Positions 25,616 to 35,335 of a DNA stretch of 57,740 nt are shown here, in pieces (position 1 is the first letter of the stretch; the number at the start of each line of letters is the position of its first letter). Source of the DNA: an uncultured Lachnospiraceae bacterium (lineage in GTDB: Bacteria > Bacillota > Clostridia > Lachnospirales > Lachnospiraceae); assembly GCA_947167155.1 (NCBI GenBank), contig CAMVHB010000008.1, positions 1 through 57,740 on the forward strand. Direction: 5' to 3'. The translations under genes were made by a program, and so were the position numbers. The notes under the pieces were generated by a model. The model was given only the letters and a program-made list of their open reading frames with translations. It had not been told where the DNA came from and did no database searches.

Positions 25616-25644
25616 TTGAAATCACCACCTCATTCTGATAATAT
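25616..25644 (+). promoter_or_regulatory. Promoter of the anaerobic NTP reductase gene
   Basis: TTGAAA at 25616-25621, a 17-base spacer and TAATAT at 25639-25644, 76 bases before the ATG at 25721. A strong ribosome binding site (GAGGAGGGAATG) follows at about 25700. Confidence 0.75.
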
Positions 25645-25720
25645 GCTCTTTGTTCGGCGGAAAAAGACGGGAACAGTCTTTTAAATTATTTTTGTATATC
25701 GAGGAGGGAATGAAGAAGCC

Positions 25721-28168
25721 ATGCTTGAGGTAGTAAAGCGCGATGGTGAGATCAGGGAATTTGATCTTTCAAAGATCGAGGACGCGGTAAGGAAGGCGTT
25801 TGACGCTACAAACAATGCCTATACCGATGATATCCTTCAGACCATAGCACTGAGGGTCACGAGTGATTTTCAGTCCAAGGTCAAGGATGGAAAGGTCACC
25901 GTTGAAGAGATACAGGACAGTGCGGAGACGGTCCTTGAGCAGACAGGCTACACGGAAGTGGCAAAGGCTTACATCCTCTACAGAAAACAGCGCGAGAAGA
26001 TGCGCAATATGAAATCCACGATCCTCGATTACAGGGATGTGGTGAATTCCTATATCAATGTCGAGGACTGGAGAGTCAAGGAAAACTCAACAGTCACATA
26101 TTCGGTGGGCGGACTCATCCTTTCAAACTCAGGAGCCATTACCGCGAATTACTGGCTTTCCGAGATATATGATGAGGAGATAGGGCAGGCTCACAGAAAC
26201 TGCGATATCCATATACACGATCTTTCGATGCTCACAGGCTACTGCGCGGGCTGGTCACTAAAGCAGCTCATCAAGGAAGGACTCGGCGGCATACCCGGAA
26301 AGATCACCTCTGCTCCGGCAAAGCACCTGTCCGTTCTCTGCAACCAGATGGTGAACTTCCTCGGGATCATGCAGAATGAATGGGCGGGCGCCCAGGCTTT
26401 CTCATCCTTTGATACCTATCTTGCGCCCTTCGTAAAGGCGGACAATCTCACTTATTCCGATGTCAAGAAGTGCATAGAGTCCTTCATCTATGGCGTGAAT
26501 ACGCCTTCCCGCTGGGGCTCCCAGTCACCGTTTACGAACGTGACCCTTGACTGGACAGTACCGAACGATCTTGCAAATCTTCCCGCGATAGTCGGCGGAA
26601 AGGAAATGGATTTCTGCTACAAGGACTGCAAGAAGGAAATGGATATGGTAAACCGTGCCTTCCTTGAGGTAATGATAGAGGGCGATGCCAACGGCAGGGG
26701 CTTCCAGTATCCCATACCGACGTATTCCATTACCAAGGACTTTGACTGGTCGGATACCGAGAACAACCGCCTTCTCTTTGAGATGACGGCAAAGTACGGC
26801 ACACCTTATTTTTCGAATTATATCAATTCCGACATGGAGCCCTCGGATGTACGTTCGATGTGCTGCAGACTTCGTCTGGATCTTCGTGAGCTTCGAAAGA
26901 AGTCAGGCGGCTTCTTCGGAAGCGGCGAGTCAACAGGCTCTGTCGGTGTCGTGACGATCAATATCCCGAGGATCGCTTATCTTGCAACGGACGAAAAGGA
27001 TTTCTACAAGAGGCTTGACCGTCTCATGGATGTGTCCGCAAGATCCTTGAAGATCAAGAGAACAGTGATCTCAAAGCTCCTTGAGGAAGGACTTTATCCC
27101 TATACGAAGAGGTACCTTGGATCCTTCAACAACCACTTCTCGACAATAGGTCTTGTCGGAATGAACGAAGCCGCGATGAACGCGAAGTGGCTTCAGAAGG
27201 ATCTGACGCATCCCGAGGCAGTGGAGTTTGCGAAGGACGTTTTGAATCATATGCGTGAGCGTCTGAAGGATTATCAGGAGCAGTACGGTGATCTTTACAA
27301 TCTCGAGGCGACTCCTGCGGAATCCACATCCTTCCGTCTCGCAAAGCATGACAGGGAGCGCTATCCCGACATCATCACGGCAGGAAACGAGGGCGACACG
27401 CCTTATTACACGAATAGCTCCCACCTTCCGGTCGGCTATACAGCAGATGTGTTTGATGCCCTTGATATTCAGGACGAGCTTCAGACTCTCTACACCAGCG
27501 GTACGGTATTCCATACCTTCCTCGGTGAGAAGATGCCCACCTGGAAGTCAGCGGCAAAGCTTGTGCGCACGATTGCGGAAAATTACAGGCTGCCTTATTA
27601 TACTCTTTCACCCACATATTCCGTATGCAAGGATCACGGCTATATCGCAGGCGAGCAGAAGGTCTGCCCTCACTGCGGCAAGCCGACGGAGGTTTATTCG
27701 AGGATCACGGGCTATTACCGTCCGATCAGCAACTGGAACGAAGGAAAGCTCCAGGAATACAAGAACAGAAAGCTTTATGATGTGACGGGAATGAGGAAGA
27801 GAAAGACCGACGGCATGAGAGAGCTCCGTGAGGAGAATGTGAATGTCGCTCCGGATCTCAAGGACGCTGTCCTTTCAATGAGGATATCCCTTCCCGAGGG
27901 CGTTTCCACAAGCGATGTTTCCGAAAGCAAAAAGAAGATGTATCTCTTCACGACACAGACCTGCCCGAATTGCAAGACCGCGAAGGAGATGCTGGAGGGG
28001 CTTGATTACATCACGGTTGATGCCATGGAGCAGCCTGAGCTTACGGAAAAATACGGGATAATGCAGGCCCCGAGCCTTGTGGTGGTCGACGGATCCGATG
28101 TCAAAAAATATGTGAACGCTTCGAATATCAAAAGCTACGTCGAATCGCTGCATACCACTGTAGTCTGA
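25721..28168 (+). CDS. nrdD: Anaerobic ribonucleoside-triphosphate reductase with fused C-terminal thioredoxin-like domain
   Basis: An 815-residue class III reductase that makes deoxynucleotides without oxygen. Residues 1-95 are the ATP-cone regulatory domain (VVKRDGEIREFDLSKIEDAV). The catalytic barrel carries NxxYWLSE, CGAxxSFD-like and MCCRLRLDLREL blocks. The C-terminal zinc site is CKDHGY...CPHCG, followed by the glycyl-radical loop SRITGYYRPISNWNEGK. After about residue 730 a thioredoxin/glutaredoxin-like domain is fused (MYLFTTQTCPNCKTAKEML), which probably supplies reducing equivalents. The activating enzyme NrdG, usually adjacent, is not seen in the window. Confidence 0.95.
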   Translation: MLEVVKRDGEIREFDLSKIEDAVRKAFDATNNAYTDDILQTIALRVTSDFQSKVKDGKVTVEEIQDSAETVLEQTGYTEVAKAYILYRKQREKMRNMKSTILDYRDVVNSYINVEDWRVKENSTVTYSVGGLILSNSGAITANYWLSEIYDEEIGQAHRNCDIHIHDLSMLTGYCAGWSLKQLIKEGLGGIPGKITSAPAKHLSVLCNQMVNFLGIMQNEWAGAQAFSSFDTYLAPFVKADNLTYSDVKKCIESFIYGVNTPSRWGSQSPFTNVTLDWTVPNDLANLPAIVGGKEMDFCYKDCKKEMDMVNRAFLEVMIEGDANGRGFQYPIPTYSITKDFDWSDTENNRLLFEMTAKYGTPYFSNYINSDMEPSDVRSMCCRLRLDLRELRKKSGGFFGSGESTGSVGVVTINIPRIAYLATDEKDFYKRLDRLMDVSARSLKIKRTVISKLLEEGLYPYTKRYLGSFNNHFSTIGLVGMNEAAMNAKWLQKDLTHPEAVEFAKDVLNHMRERLKDYQEQYGDLYNLEATPAESTSFRLAKHDRERYPDIITAGNEGDTPYYTNSSHLPVGYTADVFDALDIQDELQTLYTSGTVFHTFLGEKMPTWKSAAKLVRTIAENYRLPYYTLSPTYSVCKDHGYIAGEQKVCPHCGKPTEVYSRITGYYRPISNWNEGKLQEYKNRKLYDVTGMRKRKTDGMRELREENVNVAPDLKDAVLSMRISLPEGVSTSDVSESKKKMYLFTTQTCPNCKTAKEMLEGLDYITVDAMEQPELTEKYGIMQAPSLVVVDGSDVKKYVNASNIKSYVESLHTTVV

Positions 28169-28175
28169 AAAAAGA

Positions 28176-28244
28176 AAATGAACCCCGGGGACGGAGTCGA
28201 GGGACCATTTTTTGGTCCCTCGACTCCGTCCCCGGGGTTCATTT
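28176..28244. terminator. Perfect 31-bp palindrome acting as terminator, REP-like
   Basis: The arm 28176-28206 is perfectly complementary to 28214-28244 around a T-rich loop. It includes the 27-base unit also found at 25424-25450. It lies between the NTP reductase and pyrimidine genes and would stop transcripts from both directions. The length and perfection go beyond an ordinary terminator and suggest a mobile or REP-type repeat. Confidence 0.85.
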
Positions 28245-28307
28245 CTTTCCCCATATATGCTATAGTAGCAACAAGTGTGCTTACATCCATATCAAGGGGG
28301 AAAGTCT

Positions 28308-29600
28308 ATGGAGATTCTCATAAAAAATATAAGGGTAGTGAACCCGAAGACTGACTATGACGCAGTTTCAGACCTTCTGATATCTGAGGGGAAGGTGAAA
28401 AGTCTCGTGCCGGCGGGAGAGATAAAGGAGGAGCCGACCGGTCCATTCGCAAAAACGATAGACGGGACAGGCCTCACCGCATTTCCGGGGATCGTCGATC
28501 TCCATGTCCATCTGAGGGATCCCGGGCAGACGGAAAAGGAGGATCTTCTCACAGGCTCCCATGCAGCGGCAGCAGGCGGTATCACAACAATGGTCGCGAT
28601 GCCGAATACTTATCCGCCCATAGATTCCCTTGAAAAATTTGAAAAAGTAACGGAAAGAGCAGAAGAGATAGGTATAGTGAACATCCTCCAGGCAGGCACG
28701 ATCACGAAGGGCATGCAGGGAGCTGAGCTTTCCGATATGTTCCGTATGATGGATGCAGGCTGCAGGGCTTTTTCCGAGGACGGAAAGTCAGTCATGGACA
28801 CCTCCCTCATGCGGGATGCCATGAGAGAGACCTCGGAGAGCGGCATTCCGATATTATCCCATTGCGAGGACGCTAATCTCGCGCGAGGCGTCATGAACGC
28901 GGGCAAGAGATCAAAGGAGCTGGGGCTCCCCGGCATTACGAATGCGGTTGAAAATATCATAGAGTTCAGGGACATTGAGCTTTGCAGGGAGACAGGGGCA
29001 GCCCTTCATCTTTGCCACTGCTCTACAAAGGAGTCCTATGAGATCGTATCTGTCGCAAAATCAAAGGGTATCAACGTCACCGCTGAGGTCTGCCCCCATC
29101 ATTTCACATTGACTGAGGATGACATCCCTGACGCAAATGATACGAATTACAAGATGAACCCGCCGCTTCGTTCAAAAGCGGATAGAGATGCATTGATAAA
29201 AGGCCTTCGGGACGGGACATTTGACTGCATCGCGACAGATCACGCACCCCATACCGCGGAGGACAAGGCGAAGGGTTTTTTGCGCGCGCCCTTTGGCATT
29301 GTGGGACTTGAGACATCATTTGCGCTTTCCTATACGGAGCTTGTGAAAAAGGGAATTATTTCATTCAAAGAGCTCATCATGAAGATGTCCGTAAATCCCT
29401 CAAAGATACTCAAGATCGACCGCGGCGACATCTCAGAGGGAAAGACCGCGGATATCACGATCGCAGACCTTTCGGCAAATTACAATATCGACACATCGAC
29501 CTTCAAAGGGAAATCCAGAAACTGCCCCTACAACGGGCGTCCTGTTACCGGAAAGATAATGATGACGATATGCTCCGGCAAGATTGTCTACGAAGCATAG
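28308..29600 (+). CDS. pyrC: Dihydroorotase
   Basis: About 430 residues, a zinc amidohydrolase closing carbamoyl aspartate to dihydroorotate, step three of pyrimidine synthesis. Metal ligands are visible in DLHVHLRDPGQ (about residue 59-69), SHCED and CHCS; the ATDHAPHT block near 315 carries the catalytic Asp. An upstream in-frame ATG at 28275 exists, but the AAGGGGG just before 28308 and the family's N-terminus support the later start. First gene of the operon pyrC-pyrF-pyrK-pyrD-pyrE; pyrB and carAB are not in the window. Confidence 0.95.
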   Translation: MEILIKNIRVVNPKTDYDAVSDLLISEGKVKSLVPAGEIKEEPTGPFAKTIDGTGLTAFPGIVDLHVHLRDPGQTEKEDLLTGSHAAAAGGITTMVAMPNTYPPIDSLEKFEKVTERAEEIGIVNILQAGTITKGMQGAELSDMFRMMDAGCRAFSEDGKSVMDTSLMRDAMRETSESGIPILSHCEDANLARGVMNAGKRSKELGLPGITNAVENIIEFRDIELCRETGAALHLCHCSTKESYEIVSVAKSKGINVTAEVCPHHFTLTEDDIPDANDTNYKMNPPLRSKADRDALIKGLRDGTFDCIATDHAPHTAEDKAKGFLRAPFGIVGLETSFALSYTELVKKGIISFKELIMKMSVNPSKILKIDRGDISEGKTADITIADLSANYNIDTSTFKGKSRNCPYNGRPVTGKIMMTICSGKIVYEA

Positions 29601-29612
29601 ATTGGAGGAAAA

Positions 29613-30545
29613 ATGATAGGAAAACTGATCCGCGCGATCGATGAAAAAAACGCACCCGTGGTGGCGGGGCTTGATCCGACGCTTGAGCTGATCCCGGACT
29701 GCATCAAGGAAGCGGCTTTCAAAAAATGCGGTGAGACATTGGAAGGCGCGGCGGAAGCAATTATTCAATTCAACAAGAGGATAATAGACAGGATCTATGA
29801 CATCGCTCCCGCGGTGAAGCCACAGATCGCGATGTATGAGCGTTTCGGGCTCCCGGGGCTCCTGGCCTACAAGGAAACCATAGACTATGCCCATGAAAAG
29901 GGACTCATCGTGATAGGCGATGTGAAGCGGGGCGACATAGGCTCTACATCTGAAGCATATGCGGATGCGCATCTTGGTTCTGTGAAGGTAGGCGCGAATG
30001 AATTCGTTCCCTTCGGTGAGGATTTCTGCACAGTGAATCCCTATCTTGGAACGGACGGTGTGAAGCCCTTTGTAGATGTAGCAAAGCGCTGCGACAAGGG
30101 CATCTTCGTCCTTGTAAAGACCTCAAATCCTTCAAGCGGAGAATTTCAGGATCGGAAGCTTTCGGGAAGCGAAGCCACACTCTATGAGACTGTCGGCGAT
30201 ATGGTGGAAAAGTGGGGAGAAGAGCTTATTGAGGACGGTTATTCTTCAGTCGGCGCGGTGATAGGCTGCACCTATCCTGAGGTTGGGAAAAAGATGCGTG
30301 AAAGGCTGCCTCATGTCTTCGTACTGGTCCCGGGCTACGGTGCGCAGGGCGGCACGGCAGAGGATCTGAAAGTCTTCTTTGATGAGGAGGGAAGGGGCGC
30401 CATAGTAAACTCCTCCCGCGGCATCATTGGCGCATGGAAGAAGGAGCCATACAAGAGCTCTTTTTCAGAGGAACAGTTTGACGAGGCAGCCAGAAAGGCT
30501 GTCCTTGATATGATCGAAGATATAAACAGAGCTATCGGACGGTAA
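29613..30545 (+). CDS. pyrF: Orotidine 5'-phosphate decarboxylase (long subfamily)
   Basis: A 310-residue protein converting OMP to UMP. The catalytic signature is VIGDVKRGDIGST near residues 104-116, where the Lys and two Asp act in decarboxylation. The N-terminus VVAGLDPTLELIPD is typical of the longer bacterial/archaeal subfamily 2. TIM-barrel end motifs include VGAVIGCTYPEVGKKMRE and LVPGYGAQGG. An ATTGGAGG site precedes the ATG, 12 bases after pyrC. Confidence 0.95.
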   Translation: MIGKLIRAIDEKNAPVVAGLDPTLELIPDCIKEAAFKKCGETLEGAAEAIIQFNKRIIDRIYDIAPAVKPQIAMYERFGLPGLLAYKETIDYAHEKGLIVIGDVKRGDIGSTSEAYADAHLGSVKVGANEFVPFGEDFCTVNPYLGTDGVKPFVDVAKRCDKGIFVLVKTSNPSSGEFQDRKLSGSEATLYETVGDMVEKWGEELIEDGYSSVGAVIGCTYPEVGKKMRERLPHVFVLVPGYGAQGGTAEDLKVFFDEEGRGAIVNSSRGIIGAWKKEPYKSSFSEEQFDEAARKAVLDMIEDINRAIGR

Positions 30546-30552
30546 CAAAATA

Positions 30553-31329
30553 ATGTCAAAAAAGTTTTTTTCGAAGGGCGAGGTAATGTCTGTTACAACC
30601 GTCCTTCCCGGTATATATTCAATGTGGTTTAGGACCGACGGCGCGCTTTCTTCAGCTCCCGGTCAGTTTTTCAATTTTTATCCCAATGATTCAGCGCATC
30701 TTCTTCCAAGGCCGATCTCGATATGCGAGATAGACAGGAGAAAGAGGGCTCTACGCTTCGTATTCAGAGTTAAGGGCGAGGGTACGATCGCGCTCTCTCA
30801 AATGAAGAGCGGTGATACCATAGATATGATGGGACCCTTGGGAAACGGCTTTCCTTTGAATATCCCCGAGCGGAATGCGATACTTATCGGCGGCGGGATA
30901 GGCGTTCCGCCTATGCTCGAGCTTGCGCGCGAATTTCCCGGGCGCTCAAAGGTGGTTCTTGGCTTCACGGACGAGCCCTTCCTCGTTGATGATTTCTCAG
31001 ATACGGACAGTGATGTCTATATCGCCACAGAGAGCGGAAATCAGGGAACGAGAGGCAATGTCGTCGGAGCGATAATGGAGAATAATCTCGGCGCCGACGT
31101 CATCTATGCCTGCGGACCGAAGGCCATGCTCTCCGCGGTAAAGATGCTCGCGAGAGTCAGGAAGATCCGCTGCTTCGTCTCTCTTGAGGAGCACATGGCC
31201 TGCGGCATAGGAGCGTGTCTCGGCTGTGTCGTCGGAACAAAGGATGAGGATCCTCATTTCAATGTCAAAAAGAAGAGGATCTGCGTTGACGGACCGGTAT
31301 TTGACGCATCGGAGGTGGATCTCAGATGA
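30553..31329 (+). CDS. pyrK: Dihydroorotate dehydrogenase electron transfer subunit
   Basis: A 258-residue FAD/[2Fe-2S] protein passing electrons from PyrD to NAD. The FAD site includes [12 protein letters not shown] (about residue 50), the NAD site [13 protein letters not shown] (about 116), and the iron-sulfur ligands lie in [16 protein letters not shown] with a later Cys in KKRICVDGP. Together with PyrD it forms the class 1B enzyme typical of Firmicutes. It overlaps pyrD by 4 bases. Confidence 0.95.
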   Translation: MSKKFFSKGEVMSVTTVLPGIYSMWFRTDGALSSAPGQFFNFYPNDSAHLLPRPISICEIDRRKRALRFVFRVKGEGTIALSQMKSGDTIDMMGPLGNGFPLNIPERNAILIGGGIGVPPMLELAREFPGRSKVVLGFTDEPFLVDDFSDTDSDVYIATESGNQGTRGNVVGAIMENNLGADVIYACGPKAMLSAVKMLARVRKIRCFVSLEEHMACGIGACLGCVVGTKDEDPHFNVKKKRICVDGPVFDASEVDLR

Positions 31330-32255
31330 CAGGCAAAAAAAAGACAGCACCGAATCTTTCGGTCGATATAGCAGGCGTACATTTCAAAAATCCCGTGGTG
31401 ACAGCCTCCGGGACATTTGGCTCGGGAAATGAATACTCAGAGTTCATTGAGCTTTCAAAGCTTGGGGCGGTTGTCACAAAGGGCGTTTCACTCGAGCCCT
31501 GGGAGGGAAATCCCACTCCGAGGATCGCGGAGACGCCTTCGGGAATGCTGAATGCGATAGGTCTTCAAAATCCCGGGATAGACACATTTCTTTCAAGCGA
31601 TCTTCCCTTTTTGAAAAAATATGATACGAGGATAATAGTCAATGTCTGCGGGCATTCCGTCGAGGAATATGTTGAAGTTTCAGAACGTCTTTCCGAAGCA
31701 GATGTTGATATGCTTGAGATCAATATCTCCTGCCCGAATGTGAAAGAGGGCGGGATAGCTTTTGGAACGGACCCCAAGAAGGCAGCCGAGGTCACAAAGG
31801 CTGTAAAGAAGGTTTCAAAAAAGCCTGTCATAATGAAGCTTTCACCCAATGTCACGGACATCACCGAAATGGCAAAGGCCTGCGAGGATGCAGGCGCGGA
31901 CGCGCTTTCGCTTATCAATACGATCACAGGTATGAAGATAGATGTCGAGACGAGGCGCTTTTCGCTTTCAAACAAGACAGGCGGGCTATCGGGACCTGCC
32001 ATCCACCCTGTTGCGGTTAGGATGGTATATGAAGTCTACAATGCAGTCAAGCTTCCCATCATAGGGATAGGCGGGATCATGGATTCAAACGACGCGATAG
32101 AGATGATGCTTGCAGGCGCTTCTCTGGTCGCAGTCGGTACGGCATCCTTCAGAAGACCTGACGCCGCGGTATTGGTAATAAACGGAATAGAGGATTATCT
32201 CTTTTCACACAATATAGATGACGTAAGAAAGCTTACGGGAGCAGTGAGGAAATAA
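31326..32255 (+). CDS. pyrD: Dihydroorotate dehydrogenase catalytic subunit, class 1B
   Basis: A 309-residue FMN barrel enzyme oxidising dihydroorotate to orotate. Landmarks are [19 protein letters not shown] near the start, [15 protein letters not shown] (about residues 133-147, holding the class 1 active-site Cys), [12 protein letters not shown] and [20 protein letters not shown] at the phosphate site. Partner PyrK is encoded immediately before with an overlap. Confidence 0.95.
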   Translation: MTGKKKTAPNLSVDIAGVHFKNPVVTASGTFGSGNEYSEFIELSKLGAVVTKGVSLEPWEGNPTPRIAETPSGMLNAIGLQNPGIDTFLSSDLPFLKKYDTRIIVNVCGHSVEEYVEVSERLSEADVDMLEINISCPNVKEGGIAFGTDPKKAAEVTKAVKKVSKKPVIMKLSPNVTDITEMAKACEDAGADALSLINTITGMKIDVETRRFSLSNKTGGLSGPAIHPVAVRMVYEVYNAVKLPIIGIGGIMDSNDAIEMMLAGASLVAVGTASFRRPDAAVLVINGIEDYLFSHNIDDVRKLTGAVRK

Positions 32256-32257
32256 TT

Positions 32258-32932
32258 ATGAAAAGTTACAAGGAAGAATTCATCCACTTCATGGTGGACT
32301 CAAAGGTACTCAAGTTCGGCGATTTTGTCACAAAGAGCGGGCGAAACACACCTTTCTTTATCAATACCGGTTTTTATCGGACAGGCGGACAGTTAAAGAA
32401 GCTCGGTGAATTTTATGCAAAGGCTATAGAGGAAAATTTCGGTTTTGATTTTGAGATCCTCTTCGGACCTGCATACAAGGGCATACCGCTTTCAGTTGCG
32501 GCAACTGAGGCTATATATGAGATGAGCGGCAAAGAGATAGGCTATTGTTCAAACAGGAAAGAGGTAAAGGATCACGGCGAGGGGGGCTCCCTCCTTGGTG
32601 CGCCTATTCAGGACAAAGACAGGGTAGTGATAATAGAGGATGTGACAACCGCAGGGACATCTATCCGTGAGACTTATCCGATCCTGAAGGCAACAGCAGA
32701 CTGCGATGTCCTCGGACTCATAGTTTCCGTAGACCGCCAGGAGAAGGGGCAAGGCGAAAAGGCGGCACTCCTTGAGCTTTCGGAAGAGTTTTCGATGAAG
32801 ACCTCCGCTATCGTCACGATGGATGAAGTCATAGAATGCCTTTATCAAAAGCCCTACAAGGGAGAAGTCATCATAGATGATGATATGAGGGAAAAGATAG
32901 CAGCTTATTACAAGATATACGGAGCGTCATGA
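32258..32932 (+). CDS. pyrE: Orotate phosphoribosyltransferase
   Basis: A 224-residue type I PRTase joining orotate to PRPP. The PRPP loop is VVIIEDVTTAGTSIRE (about residues 126-141). GPAYKGIPLS and the flexible-loop NRKEVKDHGEGG are also typical. It is the last gene of the pyr operon; its stop overlaps the ATG of the broken VanZ gene. Confidence 0.95.
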   Translation: MKSYKEEFIHFMVDSKVLKFGDFVTKSGRNTPFFINTGFYRTGGQLKKLGEFYAKAIEENFGFDFEILFGPAYKGIPLSVAATEAIYEMSGKEIGYCSNRKEVKDHGEGGSLLGAPIQDKDRVVIIEDVTTAGTSIRETYPILKATADCDVLGLIVSVDRQEKGQGEKAALLELSEEFSMKTSAIVTMDEVIECLYQKPYKGEVIIDDDMREKIAAYYKIYGAS

Positions 32933-33422
32933 GAAAAAGAAAGAGAAACGTCTTCCCGCTTCCTTATCCTGCGAGAGTCGTTATCCTTCTCATTTATCTT
33001 ATCATCCTTTCATATTTTCTTTTATCTCGGAGAGCTTTGGAAGGAGCGGGCAGGAGCATGCTTTTTCTGTCAATCTCGTGCCCTTTAAGGAGATAAGCCG
33101 CTGCTTTATACATTATGCATCCCTGCCGAAGGGCTTTCTCTTTATCAATATTGTAGGAAATATAATCGCATTCATCCCCTTCGGCTTTCTTTTTGCCTCG
33201 CTCCTTTCGTACAGGAAAGGTGTGCCCTGGCTTCTTACGATAGCCTTGTCAGCGCTGCTTTCCGCCGTGGTCGAGCTGATCCAGTTTGTCACAGGAAAGG
33301 GAAGCTGCGACGTTGATGATATTATATTAAATACCGCAGGCGGGGCGCTTGGGTTTATTATCTTTTATATAATTTTTGTTCGAAAGGAAAAAATCAGGTG
33401 CCATCACAACAGAGGAAAATGA
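32929..33422 (+). pseudogene. VanZ-family membrane protein gene with a frameshift
   Basis: Translation from the ATG at 32929 gives a basic N-terminus and one membrane helix (ARVVILLIYLIILSYFLL) but stops near 33093. The family continues in another frame from about 33024: GRSGQEHAFSVNLVPFKEI, then two or three more membrane helices and the VanZ signature VVELIQFVTGKGSCDVDDIILNTAGGALG written here in parts. One missing base near 33015-33027 (a T-rich TTTTCTTTTATC) would restore a single frame. VanZ proteins are small membrane proteins linked to lipopeptide or teicoplanin tolerance. Either a true pseudogene or a sequencing error in the T run. Confidence 0.75.
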
Positions 33423-33730
33423 AGCGCCGTAGGGTAAAGGTGCCGGTCAGAAAGAGAAATATAGTGATACTCGCCCTTTCTCTTCTGACTCTTTTCATGC
33501 TCGTATTTTTTGTTGCGGGACCTCTTGACCTTTCAACGGGGTCGCTTGTCCGCTGGATCGCGGGAGCTCTCTGGATCGTGATGATATTGAATCTGATCCT
33601 TCTCATAATCGGGATCAGGGACTTTCCGGACGGTCAGTACAAGACGCTCTTTCGGGTATTGGCGATAATCGCTCCCGCTGTTTCACTCGGGACGTATATC
33701 ATTGTTTATCTTGTTGGAATTTTCAGATAG
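33398..33730 (+). CDS. Small hypothetical membrane protein
   Basis: A 110-residue protein with a strongly basic N-terminus (KRRRVKVPVRKR) and three predicted membrane helices (about residues 22-42, 50-70 and 85-106). No family is recognised. The GTG start at 33398 has AAAGGA 9 bases upstream; the ATG at 33419 has its nearest purine-rich site only 2 bases away and is less likely. It overlaps the end of the VanZ frame. Confidence 0.7.
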   Translation: MPSQQRKMKRRRVKVPVRKRNIVILALSLLTLFMLVFFVAGPLDLSTGSLVRWIAGALWIVMILNLILLIIGIRDFPDGQYKTLFRVLAIIAPAVSLGTYIIVYLVGIFR

Positions 33731-33750
33731 AGTTTGTTAAGGAGGTTTTG

Positions 33751-34263
33751 ATGGTTTCTGTTTCGATAATAATGGGCTCAGACTCCGACATGCCTGTAAT
33801 GAGCCAGGCAGCAGGTGTTCTTGAGGAACTTCAGATTGAATATGAGATGAGGATCCTTTCCGCCCACAGGCAGACAAAGGAGCTTATTGATTATCTTGAA
33901 AAGGCAAAGGAAAAAGGTATCAAAGTGATAATAGCCGGAGCCGGCAAGGCTGCTGCGCTTCCCGGGATCTGCGCCTCCGTCTTCCCCCTTCCCGTGATAG
34001 GGGTTCCGATGAAGACCTCAGACCTTGGGGGCCTTGATTCATTATACTCGATAGTTCAGATGCCGACGGGCGTTCCGGTTTCCACCGTCGCTATAAACGG
34101 CGCGAAGAACGCTGCTCTCCTCGCGGCCCGTATCCTCGCTGTCTCAGACGAGAATATTGAGGTGAATCTCACAGAATACAATGAAAAGATGGTGCGCTCC
34201 GTCAGCATGAAGGATCAGAAGCTTCAGGACGAGGGCTACGAAGTTTTTTTGAATGATCGATGA
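33751..34263 (+). CDS. purE: N5-carboxyaminoimidazole ribonucleotide mutase
   Basis: A 170-residue class I PurE catalysing N5-CAIR to CAIR in purine synthesis. Motifs are IIMGSDSDMPVM at the start, ILSAHRQTKELIDY (catalytic His) and IAGAGKAAALPG. AAGGAGG lies 5 bases before the ATG at 33751; an in-frame TTG at 33748 is too close to it. First of three purine genes; purK, which normally works with class I PurE, is not in the window. Confidence 0.95.
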   Translation: MVSVSIIMGSDSDMPVMSQAAGVLEELQIEYEMRILSAHRQTKELIDYLEKAKEKGIKVIIAGAGKAAALPGICASVFPLPVIGVPMKTSDLGGLDSLYSIVQMPTGVPVSTVAINGAKNAALLAARILAVSDENIEVNLTEYNEKMVRSVSMKDQKLQDEGYEVFLNDR

Positions 34264-34275
34264 AGGGAGGAAAAG

Positions 34276-35319
34276 ATGGATTACAAAACTGCCGGAGTTG
34301 ATATCGAAGCGGGCTACGAATCGGTCAACCTGATAAAGGAAGAGGTTGAAAAGACCATGAGACCTGAGGTCCTCGGAGGCCTGGGAGGCTTTTCCGGAGC
34401 CTTTCTTGCAAAGGCCCTGAAGGGCATGAGAGATCCCGTCCTTCTTTCCGGGACCGACGGTGTCGGGACCAAGCTGAAGCTCGCTTTCATCATGGACAAG
34501 CACAATACCATTGGTATAGACTGCGTCGCGATGTGCGTAAATGATGTGGCATGCGCGGGCGGAGAGCCCCTCTTTTTCCTTGATTACATCGCCTGCGGAA
34601 AGAACCGTCCGATGAAGATCAAGGATATAGTCGCGGGGGTCGCAAAGGGCTGCGAGATTTCAGGCTGCGCCCTGATAGGCGGTGAGACCGCGGAACATCC
34701 CGGAATGATGAGCGATGACGAATATGATATCGCAGGCTTCACTGTCGGAGTCGTTGAGCGCGATGAAATGCTGACAGGATCGGATATAAGAGACGGTGAT
34801 GTGCTTGTCGGCATTGCTTCTTCAGGCGTTCATTCAAACGGCTTCTCACTTGTCCGGAAGGTCTTTGCCGATGACCTCAATTTAAAGGGTCTTACAAAAG
34901 CAAGGAAGGAGCTTGACGGCGACAGCCTTGGCGAAACCCTTCTTACGCCTACCAGGATATATGTACCCCTTATGAAGAACCTATCCGGGAACGGCGTCAG
35001 GATAAAGGGCGCTTCCCACATCACAGGCGGCGGCTTCTATGAAAATATCCCGAGGATGCTCCCGAAGGGAAAGAGTGCGTATATCAGAAAGGGGTCATTC
35101 GAGATCCCGCCCATCTTCTCCCTCATTCAAAAGAAGGGCAAGATAGAAGAGCATATGATGTACAACACCTTCAATATGGGGCTTGGAATGGTCCTCTGTG
35201 TCTCTCCCTACGAGGCGGACCGGGTTGTCTCCGTGGCATCGCTTACAGGAGATGAGGCCTTTATCATAGGCGAGATCAGGGAAGGCGAAAGCGAGACCCC
35301 TGAAGCAGTTCTTATTTGA
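34276..35319 (+). CDS. purM: Phosphoribosylformylglycinamidine cyclo-ligase
   Basis: A 347-residue AIR synthetase using ATP to close the imidazole ring. Signature GTDGVGTKLKLAF (about residue 56-68), DCVAMCVNDVACAGGEPLFFLDY, GGETAEHPGM and HITGGGFYENIPRM are all present. AAGGGAGG precedes the ATG, 12 bases after purE; purN follows. Confidence 0.96.
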   Translation: MDYKTAGVDIEAGYESVNLIKEEVEKTMRPEVLGGLGGFSGAFLAKALKGMRDPVLLSGTDGVGTKLKLAFIMDKHNTIGIDCVAMCVNDVACAGGEPLFFLDYIACGKNRPMKIKDIVAGVAKGCEISGCALIGGETAEHPGMMSDDEYDIAGFTVGVVERDEMLTGSDIRDGDVLVGIASSGVHSNGFSLVRKVFADDLNLKGLTKARKELDGDSLGETLLTPTRIYVPLMKNLSGNGVRIKGASHITGGGFYENIPRMLPKGKSAYIRKGSFEIPPIFSLIQKKGKIEEHMMYNTFNMGLGMVLCVSPYEADRVVSVASLTGDEAFIIGEIREGESETPEAVLI

Positions 35320-35335
35320 AGATTGAGGAATGATA

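Noticed and set aside
33748-33750. TTG start for purE
   Set aside because: Only 2 bases from the ribosome binding site; the ATG at 33751 has proper spacing.
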